From positions 1 to 33,596 of the IMG/VR virus record IMGVR_UViG_3300031857_000748: a DNA stretch of 33,596 nucleotides, one strand, 5' to 3'. Numbering within the stretch: position 1 is the stretch's first letter; the number at the start of each line of letters is the position of its first letter. Of the stretch, positions 1 to 7,686 are shown one piece after another. The DNA is from a virus. The position numbers and the translations under genes were made by a program. Under the pieces are notes generated by a model. That model did not search any database, was not told where the DNA came from, and was given only the letters and a program-made list of their open reading frames with translations.

Positions 1-1
1 T

Positions 2-1312
2 ACGCTCATCTACCGCATCGAGACGGGCAACACTAAAGAGGATGCCAATCCTCAATACATGTTGCTTCCTCGGGAGTACATGGTTCACATCAAGTCTGAC
101 ATTCCTGATAAGCCAAACCACAGAGGTTTTGGTATCATCGAGAATGCAGGCCGATCATTCAACATGTACGAAAACTCTGAAGAGTATGGCGTACACTTCT
201 ACAAGAACGGCCACAAGAATCAAACATATCTAACCACAGAAAACAGGTTAGCTCCTGATGTTCTGAAACGTGTTGAAAGCTTCTTCGAGTCTCATCCTAA
301 TGCAGCAATGGAAGATGCGTTCAAGACACGTATTCTCGAACAAGGTCTGAAGCCTGTAAATGTTGCTATTCCTATGCAGCAGTTGCAGTTTATCGAAACC
401 AGAGCATTCTCTGTTGAAGACGTATCACGATGGTTCAATGTTCCTCCCGAACTACTCCACTCTCACATGGGCAGCAACGGTAGCAGCAGCGACGTAGGTA
501 AGCTCATCCACCTGTTCATTCAAACTGGCTTACATCCATTCATCAGTAGCTTAGGGAGACAGATTCGCAATGAATTGTTACCTCTCTCAAGTCAACTCCA
601 ATATTCCTTCGAATTCAACCTCATTTACTTATTCCGTACCATCATCAATGAATTCTCGCAAGCCCTGCGAAACTTCTTTGAAATTGGAGTTATGGACAGA
701 ACAGAAATCTGTAACCTACTTGGAATGCAGATAGATCCTACTGATGCTAACAATGCTCTGCGTTATGTACCTGCCAACCTCATGACAGTAGACCACAGCA
801 TTGCTCTGCGTGACAAAGCTCTGTTGGCTAATGACATGATGGATCAGCAGATTCGTAAGCTAACCCTAGACAACGACAACTACATGTCTCCACAGGAAAC
901 TATGGAGCTGCAGCAGACTAAGAAAGAGGAAGAAGTCAAACCACCTTCAGACTCTCTCGATAAGAGTCCTGATGATCAGAACCTCGACAAGAAGCTGCGT
1001 GTAGCAAAGAACGCTTTCATAGCTGTGGTGAATGGTCTGCAGAACTATGAGCGTAAGGTGTACGACCAGAAACAATCAAAATATTCAAACGTAGAAGAGT
1101 TCAAAGCTTCTATGTCTGAGTTCTACACAGACAAGTTCACACACAACCTGACCAGCACATTCAACGAATGGGCAGACATTCTTCCAGATGTATCTCCATT
1201 CGCCACGGTAGACGAATTGATTGATTCATGGCTCTACTCTCCTGTCAATAACATCCTGTCAAGTGAAGACGGGCATACTCGCTTCCTTCAACAAATCGGA
1301 TCAGCACAATGA
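2..1312 (+). CDS. Phage portal protein, 5' end missing
   Basis: The frame is open from the first bases of the window, so the start lies upstream; about 436 residues are visible. The protein would form the dodecameric ring at the capsid vertex through which DNA is packaged and to which the neck attaches. The run from about nt 59 to 600 (LLPREYMVHIK, GFGIIENAGRS, then VEDVSRWFNVPPELL) matches the core of HK97-type portals, where the 'ia..fgvPp.ll' motif is typical. The C-terminal ~130 residues, after a charged KKEEEVKPP linker near nt 930, are helical and acidic and probably face the capsid interior. The stop overlaps the protease start by ATGA. Position before a ClpP-like protease and an HK97 capsid gene supports the call. 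Confidence 0.88.
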   Translation, partial: TLIYRIETGNTKEDANPQYMLLPREYMVHIKSDIPDKPNHRGFGIIENAGRSFNMYENSEEYGVHFYKNGHKNQTYLTTENRLAPDVLKRVESFFESHPNAAMEDAFKTRILEQGLKPVNVAIPMQQLQFIETRAFSVEDVSRWFNVPPELLHSHMGSNGSSSDVGKLIHLFIQTGLHPFISSLGRQIRNELLPLSSQLQYSFEFNLIYLFRTIINEFSQALRNFFEIGVMDRTEICNLLGMQIDPTDANNALRYVPANLMTVDHSIALRDKALLANDMMDQQIRKLTLDNDNYMSPQETMELQQTKKEEEVKPPSDSLDKSPDDQNLDKKLRVAKNAFIAVVNGLQNYERKVYDQKQSKYSNVEEFKASMSEFYTDKFTHNLTSTFNEWADILPDVSPFATVDELIDSWLYSPVNNILSSEDGHTRFLQQIGSAQ

Positions 1313-1998
1313 AATTTGTACTCAATAGAGACGTAAGTAACAAAGTCGAAACTGTTGTTAACGTAAACGGCAACACCATCGAGTTGTACGACTACATCCT
1401 CGCTGAACGATGGTATGAGGATCAGGCTGGTGTCACAGCTAACGAGTTCATCGACGCTCTCAACACGATGAAGGGTGACATCACTGTCCGCATTAACTCT
1501 CGTGGTGGAGAAGTGGGCAACGCTCTCACAATCTACCAGCGACTACTTGAGCACGAAGGTGAAGTGCATTGCATCGTCGATGGCTACGCCTACTCATGTG
1601 CTTCATGGATTCTGCTGGCAGGAGATAAGCGTACTATCAACATGGGCGGTATGGTGATGGTTCATAACCCTCAGATGTTCGCTCCTATCAGTCGAGAAGA
1701 AGATTTCGATGTAGTCCGCAACCAATGGACAGCTCATCGTGATGCCATTCGTTCAATCATCACCAACAGAACAGGTCTGAAAGATGAAGACGTAAAAGAT
1801 ATGATGGATAAGGAAACCTTCATGACAGCTAATCAGGCTATTGAGAAAGGTTTCTGCTCTGGTATTCAGGAAACTATCAAACCGTTCTCTTCGTCAGTAC
1901 GGAATGCGATGCCTGTAGAAGTTATGAACATCTTCCCGGAAGACTGCTCAGACATCTATACCAGAGCACTACAAGCTCGTGCCAAAGCTCTCAAATAA
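1309..1998 (+). CDS. ClpP-like prohead (head maturation) protease
   Basis: 229 residues, a usual length for the S14-type phage prohead proteases. These trim the capsid protein delta domain or scaffold during head maturation. The ClpP fold is read from INSRGGEVGNALTIYQRL (residues 62-79), GYAYSCASWILLAGD (92-106) and GGMVMVHNP (113-121). By alignment with ClpP the nucleophile is Ser96 and the base His119; Asp167 in MDKETFM fits the third triad member. The ATG at 1309 overlaps the portal stop (ATGA), implying translational coupling. The capsid gene follows after a 108-bp gap. No separate scaffold gene is seen; the N-terminal coiled region of the capsid protein probably takes that role. Confidence 0.9.
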   Translation: MKFVLNRDVSNKVETVVNVNGNTIELYDYILAERWYEDQAGVTANEFIDALNTMKGDITVRINSRGGEVGNALTIYQRLLEHEGEVHCIVDGYAYSCASWILLAGDKRTINMGGMVMVHNPQMFAPISREEDFDVVRNQWTAHRDAIRSIITNRTGLKDEDVKDMMDKETFMTANQAIEKGFCSGIQETIKPFSSSVRNAMPVEVMNIFPEDCSDIYTRALQARAKALK

Positions 1999-2002
1999 TT
2001 AT

Positions 2003-2030
2003 TTGACAGATTAGGCTTCTCTGTTAACCT
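2003..2030 (+). promoter_or_regulatory. Candidate promoter for the capsid gene
   Basis: TTGACA (2003-2008), a 16-bp spacer and TAACCT (2025-2030) preceded by TG one base upstream (extended -10). It lies in the 108-bp gap before the capsid gene. The same layout (TTGACT, 16 bp, TG-n-TAAACT) recurs at 17880-17907. Prediction only; the -10 matches the consensus at 3 of 6 positions. Confidence 0.45.
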
Positions 2031-2106
2031 ACGCTCTACAGGCTAAAAGCAAAGCACATAATGCCTGACAACCAATCAATAACAAACTCTCCATAAAGGA
2101 ATTGTC

Positions 2107-3543
2107 ATGGGTAAGCGAACCAAAGAAGACTTCGCTAAGATGTCTTTCAATGAGCTGAAAGATGCTCGCACTGTCCTCACTCCTGTTGTCAATGGTTACT
2201 CTCTTCGTGTTGAAGAAGGTCAGGCACTGAAAGCTGAAGAACGAGAAATCTTCAACACAGCAGTGACTGAACTCGAATTCATCAACGAAGTGATCAACGC
2301 CAGTGACGGTGGTATGGTCGAACGTGCTCACATTGCAACGATGCCTTCAAACGTCGCCAATGTTGCTAACGTATTCCACAACCTCACAGGAAACGTCAAC
2401 GTCAAACCAAATCATGAAAATGATCCTCGGTTTGGTTACGCTCCTGATGAGCAGGGTGGTGGTCGTGAATTCCTGTATGACGTTGCTAACGCATACAAGA
2501 ACGATTGCAATCCAGAAAAAATCAATCCTCGTCTGCGGTCCATCGTTTGTAACGCAGTGGGCGATGACGAGTATGCTCGCGGTAACTGGGGTTCTGCTGG
2601 TGTTCTGATTCCTGATGCGATGATCAATCGTATTCTGTCTCTGACACCAGAAGCTGACTTCCTGACGCCACGGATGACTCAGATTCCTATGGCTGTTCCT
2701 TCTGTCAGTATTCCTGCACGAGTGGATAAAAACCACTCAACCAGCGTTACTGGCGGTACACGAGTCTATCGCACAAGCGAAACTCGTACAGCTGATAAGA
2801 CAAAAGACGTATTCGAGCTGATTAAGCTTGAAGCAACTGAAATCGTTGGTGAGGCTGCTGCAACAGCTGCTATCATGCGTTTCAGTCCTATCAGTATCCC
2901 AGCTCTCATCGAGTCTTCGATGCGATTGGCAGCTGTTGACAAGCGACTGGACGAACTGATCAACGGTCAAGGTAACGGAACTCCTCTGGGCTTCCTGAAC
3001 GCTGCTAACCTTGCTCTGCTTTCAGTTGACCGAACTGCAGGTCAAGCCGACACAGTGATTGTTAGCGGTCGGGACATCGTTCGTATGACTCAGCGTGTTT
3101 GGGGCTACGACAATGCCATCTGGATTGCTAACCACGACATGTACGAGATCCTGTCTCTTGTTTGTCATGAATCGCCAAACAACGCAGGTATCGTCAAGAT
3201 GTTCAGTCCTATGACTGATGGTATTGGTGCTACTCTGTGGGGTCGTCCAATCTTCTTCACAGAATACGCTCCAGGCATCACTTCTGGTCAGGACGGCAAT
3301 CAGATCAGCGAATGGTCTTCTGGTATGTTGAGCTGTGTGAACATGTCTCAGTATCTGTACGGCGAACTCTACACTGAGTTCAATCGTTCGGTACATGTTC
3401 GCTTCTCTGAGCGTGAAGAAGTGTTCCAGTTTGTTACGAGTAATGATGCTCGTCCGTGGTGGAAGACGACTCTCACACCGAAGAAGGGTGTTACGACTCG
3501 CAGTCCGTTCGTTACTCTGACCAACACAGACGTATCCGGCTAA
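2107..3543 (+). CDS. Major capsid protein, HK97 fold
   Basis: 478 residues. This is the shell protein, recognised by its place after portal and protease and by its architecture: an N-terminal helical, charged segment (residues 1-75, KAEEREIFNTAVTELEFINE) fitting a delta/scaffold domain, a linker, then the HK97-like core. RGNWGSAGVLIPDAMINRIL followed by an MTQIPM segment matches the start of the mature core in the phage_capsid family. Later segments AAVDKRLDELINGQGNGTPLGFLN and SREDIV/MTQRVWGYDNAIWIAN-like parts fit the A- and P-domains. The start is preceded by AAGGA six bases upstream, and the 19-nt leader is repeated before the next gene. A candidate promoter lies upstream and a weak hairpin follows. 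Cleavage probably occurs between residues ~75 and ~130, by inference. Confidence 0.92.
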   Translation: MGKRTKEDFAKMSFNELKDARTVLTPVVNGYSLRVEEGQALKAEEREIFNTAVTELEFINEVINASDGGMVERAHIATMPSNVANVANVFHNLTGNVNVKPNHENDPRFGYAPDEQGGGREFLYDVANAYKNDCNPEKINPRLRSIVCNAVGDDEYARGNWGSAGVLIPDAMINRILSLTPEADFLTPRMTQIPMAVPSVSIPARVDKNHSTSVTGGTRVYRTSETRTADKTKDVFELIKLEATEIVGEAAATAAIMRFSPISIPALIESSMRLAAVDKRLDELINGQGNGTPLGFLNAANLALLSVDRTAGQADTVIVSGRDIVRMTQRVWGYDNAIWIANHDMYEILSLVCHESPNNAGIVKMFSPMTDGIGATLWGRPIFFTEYAPGITSGQDGNQISEWSSGMLSCVNMSQYLYGELYTEFNRSVHVRFSEREEVFQFVTSNDARPWWKTTLTPKKGVTTRSPFVTLTNTDVSG

Positions 3544-3572
3544 TAGTTAGTTAGCCTGCTTCCCCGGAGTTT

Positions 3573-3598
3573 ATACGTTCTCCTATAACAAAACGTAT
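3573..3598 (+). terminator. Weak hairpin after capsid gene (attenuator candidate)
   Basis: Arms ATACGTT (3573-3579) and AACGTAT (3592-3598) enclose 12 nt and are followed by the pyrimidine-rich CCTTCTTTTC. Too short for a strong terminator; it may attenuate read-through or protect the capsid mRNA 3' end. Confidence 0.3.
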
Positions 3599-3633
3599 CC
3601 TTCTTTTCAAATCTTCCATAAAGGAATCGTCAT

Positions 3634-4086
3634 ATGACTCTTCGTTACAACCATCTCGGCAGTATGCTGTACATCGAACCGCTCGGTGACATCACCATGA
3701 CTGCTGGTCCAGATACGCTCAAACGTATCAACCTGATCACCTTCGGTCAGATCAAACGTGCAACACTGGTAATCAATGCAGCTACCCTCACAGCAGCTGC
3801 GACAGTGATTGCTTACATCGGTACTACCGGCACAGGCGGTACAGACACAGCAATCGCCACCATCACTTGTCCTATCGTTGCTTCATCTGCAGGTGACTAC
3901 ACTCTCGAAATTCCTGCTGAGCTTATTGCTCACTACGAAGATCGAAACGGTGGTCCGGGCACTGCTAAGTCTCTGGCATTCAAAATCGACGGTGCCAACA
4001 CTGACACGATTCAGGCTGCTATCGTCATTGAACGTCTGCACGCTTACGCTGACCAGACTCCTGCTGACGTAACCGCCACTACCTAA
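3634..4086 (+). CDS. Putative capsid decoration protein
   Basis: 150 residues, rich in Thr, Ala, Gly and short beta-prone stretches (TLVINAATLTAAATVIAYIG, DYTLEIPAEL), with no catalytic motif. It lies directly downstream of the capsid gene and shares the capsid gene's leader almost exactly: 19 nt (3615-3633 versus 2090-2108) with one mismatch, including AAGGA. A small beta-rich protein produced at capsid-like levels in this position is often a decoration or cement protein in siphoviruses, but I do not recognise a named family. The role is inferred from position and composition. An RNA hairpin with a U-rich tail follows. Confidence 0.5.
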   Translation: MTLRYNHLGSMLYIEPLGDITMTAGPDTLKRINLITFGQIKRATLVINAATLTAAATVIAYIGTTGTGGTDTAIATITCPIVASSAGDYTLEIPAELIAHYEDRNGGPGTAKSLAFKIDGANTDTIQAAIVIERLHAYADQTPADVTATT

Positions 4087-4110
4087 TCTGTCAGGGCTTG
4101 CCTTGACAAC

Positions 4111-4153
4111 ACCTGTGTCTGATTCTTGGGGCGTCAGGCACAGGTTATTTCTT
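4111..4153 (+). terminator. Hairpin with U-rich tail after decoration gene
   Basis: ACCTGTGTCTGA (4111-4122) pairs with TCAGGCACAGGT (4134-4145) over 12 positions, one of them a U-G pair in the + strand RNA. The loop is 11 nt and the tail TATTTCTT. The imperfect U-tract suggests partial termination, separating the highly expressed head genes from the connector genes. Confidence 0.5.
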
Positions 4154-4166
4154 CAGGAGAATTTCA

Positions 4167-4844
4167 ATGCCGATGGTGATTGACAGAAGCACTGAGTCAG
4201 CAATATCAACTCTGTTTGATGCTGACTTCATGAAACGCTTAAAGCAATACCTCGGCTTTGATCCTGACACTCCTAAAGACGATCTGCCTCTTGATGTTGA
4301 TGATCTGCTTCGTCAGGCAGTTGGGACGTGTGAAACCGAACAATGGAGGTTCATTCTCCCTAAACAGGTTACGCTCTATCTGCCTTACGAAGCTTTCTGT
4401 GATTGGGACAAAATGGTATTCCTGCCATTCGGCCCTATTGTCCTGCCTCAGTCTGGTAATGCACTACGAACATTCACATTCATCGATAACAACGATGCGA
4501 CACAGACAGTAACACAAACATCTATCCGTCGTTACAACGGAGAACCAATTCGTTTGTGGTGTGATGATTGGGATGCAATTCTCCCAAACATCAAACAGAA
4601 TGATCCATACCCCGTAACCATCACCTACTATGCCGGGTACACCAGCTATGCTCAGGTGCCTTACTCAACAATCAATGCTCTGAAGATATTGTGTTACCAC
4701 TTCAACACCTTCAGGGAAGCAATCGACGGTACAAAAACTGGACTACCAGAAGCGTACAAACACAACAGAGATCACAACCTGCTCAATGACTACAGAGCTA
4801 TTCGTTACATAGCTGACGATTGGAAGAAAGTTAGCAGCAGATGA
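4167..4844 (+). CDS. Head-tail connector (gp6-like adaptor)
   Basis: 225 residues. It would bind under the portal as the first neck ring. The N-terminal ~60 residues are helical (MKRLKQYLGF, VDDLLRQAVGTCETEQWRF) and lead into a beta-rich middle. The C-terminal segment ITYYAGYTSYAQVPYSTINALKILCYHFNTFREA matches the HK97 gp6-like pattern in which Y-x-aGY, a conserved Pro and a final helix ending in RE are typical. AGGAG lies seven bases before the ATG. The stop overlaps the next start by ATGA. Confidence 0.82.
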   Translation: MPMVIDRSTESAISTLFDADFMKRLKQYLGFDPDTPKDDLPLDVDDLLRQAVGTCETEQWRFILPKQVTLYLPYEAFCDWDKMVFLPFGPIVLPQSGNALRTFTFIDNNDATQTVTQTSIRRYNGEPIRLWCDDWDAILPNIKQNDPYPVTITYYAGYTSYAQVPYSTINALKILCYHFNTFREAIDGTKTGLPEAYKHNRDHNLLNDYRAIRYIADDWKKVSSR

Positions 4845-5248
4845 CACGCAAAGAACGTCCCAACATAAACCGTAGATGTCGATTCTACAAATACGGTGTG
4901 GTTCTAAAAGACAGCGAACCTGTCACAAACGAATACGGTGAATTAAAACAAGAGTTCTCTCTCACAGCAATCGGACTGTTTGCAAAAGAGAAGCCTTTTA
5001 AAGCTCAGGAAGCTGAAGAAGGCGACAGAACAATCAACGAACAACGTCACATGTTGACAGGACGTTACACTACTTCTCTCAGTAAAGTTACAGGGGATCA
5101 ATACTGTTACATTCTCTCTGAAAGAAAGTTGTACGCTGTCATAGGTAATGCAACAGATCCTTACGGTAACATGCAGGACATTCAGATTCAGATTGTTGAC
5201 AACGTAACACAGGACATAGCCTCGAAGTTCCCCGGAGCACCAGTGTGA
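4841..5248 (+). CDS. Head closure / head-tail joining protein
   Basis: 135 residues, about the usual size of the SPP1 gp16/HK97 gp7-like joining proteins that seal the portal channel after packaging. The pattern is a small beta barrel: CRFYKYGVVLKDSEPVTNEYGELKQEFSL, then FAKEKPFK, RHMLTGRYTTSLSKVTGDQYCYILSERKLYAVIGNATDPYGNMQDIQIQIV split here only by ordinary loops. Location between the gp6-like adaptor and the gp10-like protein agrees. It overlaps neighbours on both sides (ATGA at the start, GTGTGA at the end). Confidence 0.72.
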   Translation: MTRKERPNINRRCRFYKYGVVLKDSEPVTNEYGELKQEFSLTAIGLFAKEKPFKAQEAEEGDRTINEQRHMLTGRYTTSLSKVTGDQYCYILSERKLYAVIGNATDPYGNMQDIQIQIVDNVTQDIASKFPGAPV

Positions 5249-5937
5249 CCAATGGCTTAATAAAACTCACGATTCCACCTAGTCTTCGACCAGTAATCGA
5301 AGCTCTTGGACGTGAGGCTACAACAGCCATTCGAGCATCAATGCGAGCTGCTATGAGTCCTGCCAGAGCACACATGAAAGCTCTGATCAACACAGACACG
5401 ATGCAGAGTAAACAAAGTACAGGAGCAACCTACAGAGCTGTAGTAAGTAAGCATGGGCAGAGTAAGAAAAACAGAAACGTCTTCTATGCAATGGTGGGTG
5501 TTTCTCGTCGTGTTTCAGAAGAGCACTACCTTCCTTCTCATCCAGCTTCTCAAGGTCAGTCAACAAAGAAGAAACAAGGCAAGGCAACAGGCAGAGGTTT
5601 GTATGCTTTGCAGGCTAAGTTCAAGAAGAACAAACGCCATCCAAGTAAGAATGTAATCAAGACCAAACAGGTGTTCTCTCGGATCAAACAACTTTCTCTC
5701 AGTAGTGCTTCAAAGAAACGTGGATTCATCCGAAGAACACCTAATAAGTATTTCCATCTGCTTGAAAGAGGATTTGTCCACAGAACAGGTGTGATGGCCA
5801 GAGCTTACAGATGGAGAGAACGAACAGCCAACGCAACCAAAGATGAAGTGATCAGTGTGTTCAAGGAACGTCTAAAAGTTGCAATCACAGTAGCAATACT
5901 CAAACACATGCACAGGGCAAGTCGTGACGCCTCATAA
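5245..5937 (+). CDS. Neck/tail-completion protein, HK97 gp10-like
   Basis: 230 residues, longer than the usual ~120-180 for gp10-like proteins and strongly basic (many Lys/Arg from residue 70 to 160). The GTG start at 5245 overlaps the preceding stop. The layout fits the family: an N-terminal helical segment (LRPVIEALGREATTAIRASMRAAMSPARAHMKALI), a central beta region with ATYRAVVSK and a late FHLLERGFVHRTG segment, which resembles the family's 'yleyGT..mpa.P' end. The middle insertion (about residues 95-160) is Lys-rich and unexplained. Assignment rests largely on gene order. Confidence 0.5.
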   Translation: MTNGLIKLTIPPSLRPVIEALGREATTAIRASMRAAMSPARAHMKALINTDTMQSKQSTGATYRAVVSKHGQSKKNRNVFYAMVGVSRRVSEEHYLPSHPASQGQSTKKKQGKATGRGLYALQAKFKKNKRHPSKNVIKTKQVFSRIKQLSLSSASKKRGFIRRTPNKYFHLLERGFVHRTGVMARAYRWRERTANATKDEVISVFKERLKVAITVAILKHMHRASRDAS

Positions 5938-6409
5938 TCTACGTAAATGCCTGAAATCATTCTTCGACACAATCACAGCTGTCAAGAATTATTACATCGA
6001 TGAATGTCCTCCATTCGATGCAGCTCCTAACAAAGAAGGGTTCTTTGTATGGGACACCGAAGAACACATATTTCAGGAATGTTCTGAAGGACTCGGATAC
6101 TCTGGTGTTGTAGGTTCAACGAACACGAACAACTACATCACCATCATGTTTCAGTTGGAAGTTACGTGTTACTCGAATAGATTTGCTATCCGAGCTGATA
6201 TAGCAAATCTTGTTTTTGATCTTCTGTACCCAATCGTCTCAGGTGTCCGAACCCCACTGAGAGGATTAACTGTTACTAACGGGTTCATCAACCACGTTAA
6301 GCACGTCTCTACATCGGAGTTCGATGTTCAGAAGACAGGCCAATCAACTCCAGAAATGTCAGCAGCTGTGCTGACTTTCGATTGTTCATTCTCAGTAAAG
6401 GAACTTTAG
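5924..6409 (+). CDS. Putative tail terminator / tail completion protein
   Basis: 161 residues starting with GTG at 5924, inside the end of the previous gene (14-bp overlap). It lies directly before the tail tube gene, where lambda gpU/HK97 tail terminators are encoded. The mix of an N-terminal helix (LRKCLKSFFDTITAV), central strands (ITIMFQLEVTCYSNRF) and a helix (ADIANLVFDLLYPIV) is compatible with that fold. I see no decisive motif, so this is gene-order inference; a minor neck protein is the alternative. Confidence 0.5.
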   Translation: MTPHNLRKCLKSFFDTITAVKNYYIDECPPFDAAPNKEGFFVWDTEEHIFQECSEGLGYSGVVGSTNTNNYITIMFQLEVTCYSNRFAIRADIANLVFDLLYPIVSGVRTPLRGLTVTNGFINHVKHVSTSEFDVQKTGQSTPEMSAAVLTFDCSFSVKEL

Positions 6410-6410
6410 T

Positions 6411-6908
6411 ATGCCTAGAGACGCTAGTAGACTGCGTGTTCAACTTCCTCTCATCGACGACACAGGGGATGGTACACCGACAACCTCTACAGACACTTAC
6501 GTGTGTGTCACAGGTAATTTATCATGGACTGGTTTCAGTCGTGATGCTGTTCGTTCTGATTGCTCAGAAACTACTCTCGATGCTTTCGGCAACCTCTTCA
6601 AAGCCTACATTGGCGGTAAAGAGATTGAAGGTGGAGAAATCAGCTTTGATGCTGACTTCATGCCGGATGCTCTTACTACAGCTAGTGGTCGTCTGCTTGC
6701 TGCTTTCTACTCTGGGCTTGTTGGTAACTACAAGTTCAAGTACCCAGCAGCTGTTGGCGAAACTGCCGGACCTATCATCACTGTTCCAGCCTGTGTAACA
6801 AAATTTACTCCAATGACAGGCATAATGACGACAGGTGATGAATCTCGTTCTCGTTGTAGCATTACGCTTAAAGTAGCTGGTGCTCCAACAATTACTGCCG
6901 CTACATAA
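6411..6908 (+). CDS. Major tail tube protein
   Basis: 165 residues. It would polymerise as hexameric rings to make the tail tube. The sequence alternates strands and glycine turns (IGGKEIEGGEISFDADFMPD, TTASGRLLAAFYSGLVGNYKFKYP, MTGIMTTGDESRSRCSITLKVAGAP). The ending, a 'sr.s.tlkv.G.p' strand, is typical of tube proteins of siphoviruses. It lies immediately upstream of the frameshifting chaperone pair and tape measure, the classic order. AAAGGA lies upstream of the ATG. Confidence 0.75.
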   Translation: MPRDASRLRVQLPLIDDTGDGTPTTSTDTYVCVTGNLSWTGFSRDAVRSDCSETTLDAFGNLFKAYIGGKEIEGGEISFDADFMPDALTTASGRLLAAFYSGLVGNYKFKYPAAVGETAGPIITVPACVTKFTPMTGIMTTGDESRSRCSITLKVAGAPTITAAT

Positions 6909-6934
6909 CCATTTTTGTTCTAAGGATAGCCCCA

Positions 6935-7363
6935 ATGTCTTTCGATCTGTTCAAAGGTATGTTCAACGTACATCCTCTCGGGAAGTATTGTTTGAAGGAA
7001 CCATCAACTCAGTTGTTCGTTCAAGCAGGACGTAAAGTAAAGCTCATCACAGATGCAGAAGGTACATACCCTGTAAATCTGTGGAGAACAATTTACGTCC
7101 TTGCTTCGATTCACATGTATGACGAAGAGACAGCACAATGTGGCGATTCAATCGCTGCAGTGTTCTACAAGTCTCTTCATCCAGAATCGATTCTCAACAC
7201 AGCAGACCTGATCTTCGACGTTATTCCTGATGATGAATTCGTGAAGTTCTTGGAAGCTGTTGCTGAAGCTATTCCTATCAGTAAAATGTTGGAATGGTCA
7301 GGCATCATCAATGACAAACTCATCATCACTCCAGAGCGTAAGGAAGCAGTAAAAAACTCCTGA
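6935..7363 (+). CDS. Tail assembly chaperone, short (gpG-like) form
   Basis: 142 residues. In lambda-like phages the short chaperone coats the tape measure while the tail tube is built. Identified by position between tube and tape measure and by the frameshift signal at its end. It is mainly helical and acidic (VIPDDEFVKFLEAVAEAIPISKMLEWSGIIND). Translation in the zero frame ends with K-N-S-TGA at 7361-7363, three codons after the slippery AAA. AAGGAT precedes the ATG by nine bases. See the separate entry for the extended product. Confidence 0.8.
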   Translation: MSFDLFKGMFNVHPLGKYCLKEPSTQLFVQAGRKVKLITDAEGTYPVNLWRTIYVLASIHMYDEETAQCGDSIAAVFYKSLHPESILNTADLIFDVIPDDEFVKFLEAVAEAIPISKMLEWSGIINDKLIITPERKEAVKNS

Positions 7364-7686
7364 CCCCCAACAATGACGAGTGGTTTATAATGCACTTGTC
7401 AACCCGTTGGGGGGTTCCGAGCTGGGTGATACGTAACCTGCCTGCTCAAGAATTCATTCGTCAGAAACTCTTTTGGGAAGCTCACTCATGGGGAATGCAG
7501 GATGATCTTGCTGCCATGACAGCTTCCCAAATTCATTCTCAGCGAGTAGGTAAGGTTCCAATCGACACAAGAGAACTGAAGTCGATTGCTACGAATGATT
7601 GTAAATATGTTCCTTACATAGTCGAAGATCCGATGACGTTAAGGAAGCAGATGTTCGGTGCTCTTGAAATGATGGGAATGATCTGA
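6935..7686 (+). CDS. Tail assembly chaperone, -1 frameshift extended (gpGT-like) form
   Basis: Ribosomes slipping back one base on A AAA AAC (7351-7357) leave the 142-residue frame and continue without a stop from base 7357 to the TGA at 7684-7686. This adds 109 residues to the first 141, giving about 250. The added part begins LLTPNNDEWF and contains LPAQEFIRQKLFWEAHSWGMQDDL, the T-like domain that contacts tube protein in lambda. The second frame has an internal ATG at 7390 but no convincing ribosome-binding site, so it is better read as the T extension than as a free 98-residue gene. The stop overlaps the tape-measure start (TGATG). Confidence 0.85.
7351..7413 (+). promoter_or_regulatory. 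Programmed -1 ribosomal frameshift signal
   Basis: The heptamer A AAA AAC sits in the correct phase of the upstream frame (7351-7357). Six bases later CCCCCAAC (7364-7371) pairs perfectly with GTTGGGGG (7406-7413), an 8-bp GC-rich stem with a 34-nt loop. That spacing is typical of stimulatory structures. The -1 frame is open across the junction into the downstream coding segment. Confidence 0.88.

Noticed and set aside
7390-7686. Independent 98-residue gene after the tail chaperone
   Set aside because: The -1 frameshift site joins this frame to the preceding gene and it lacks its own ribosome-binding site; annotated as the fusion extension.
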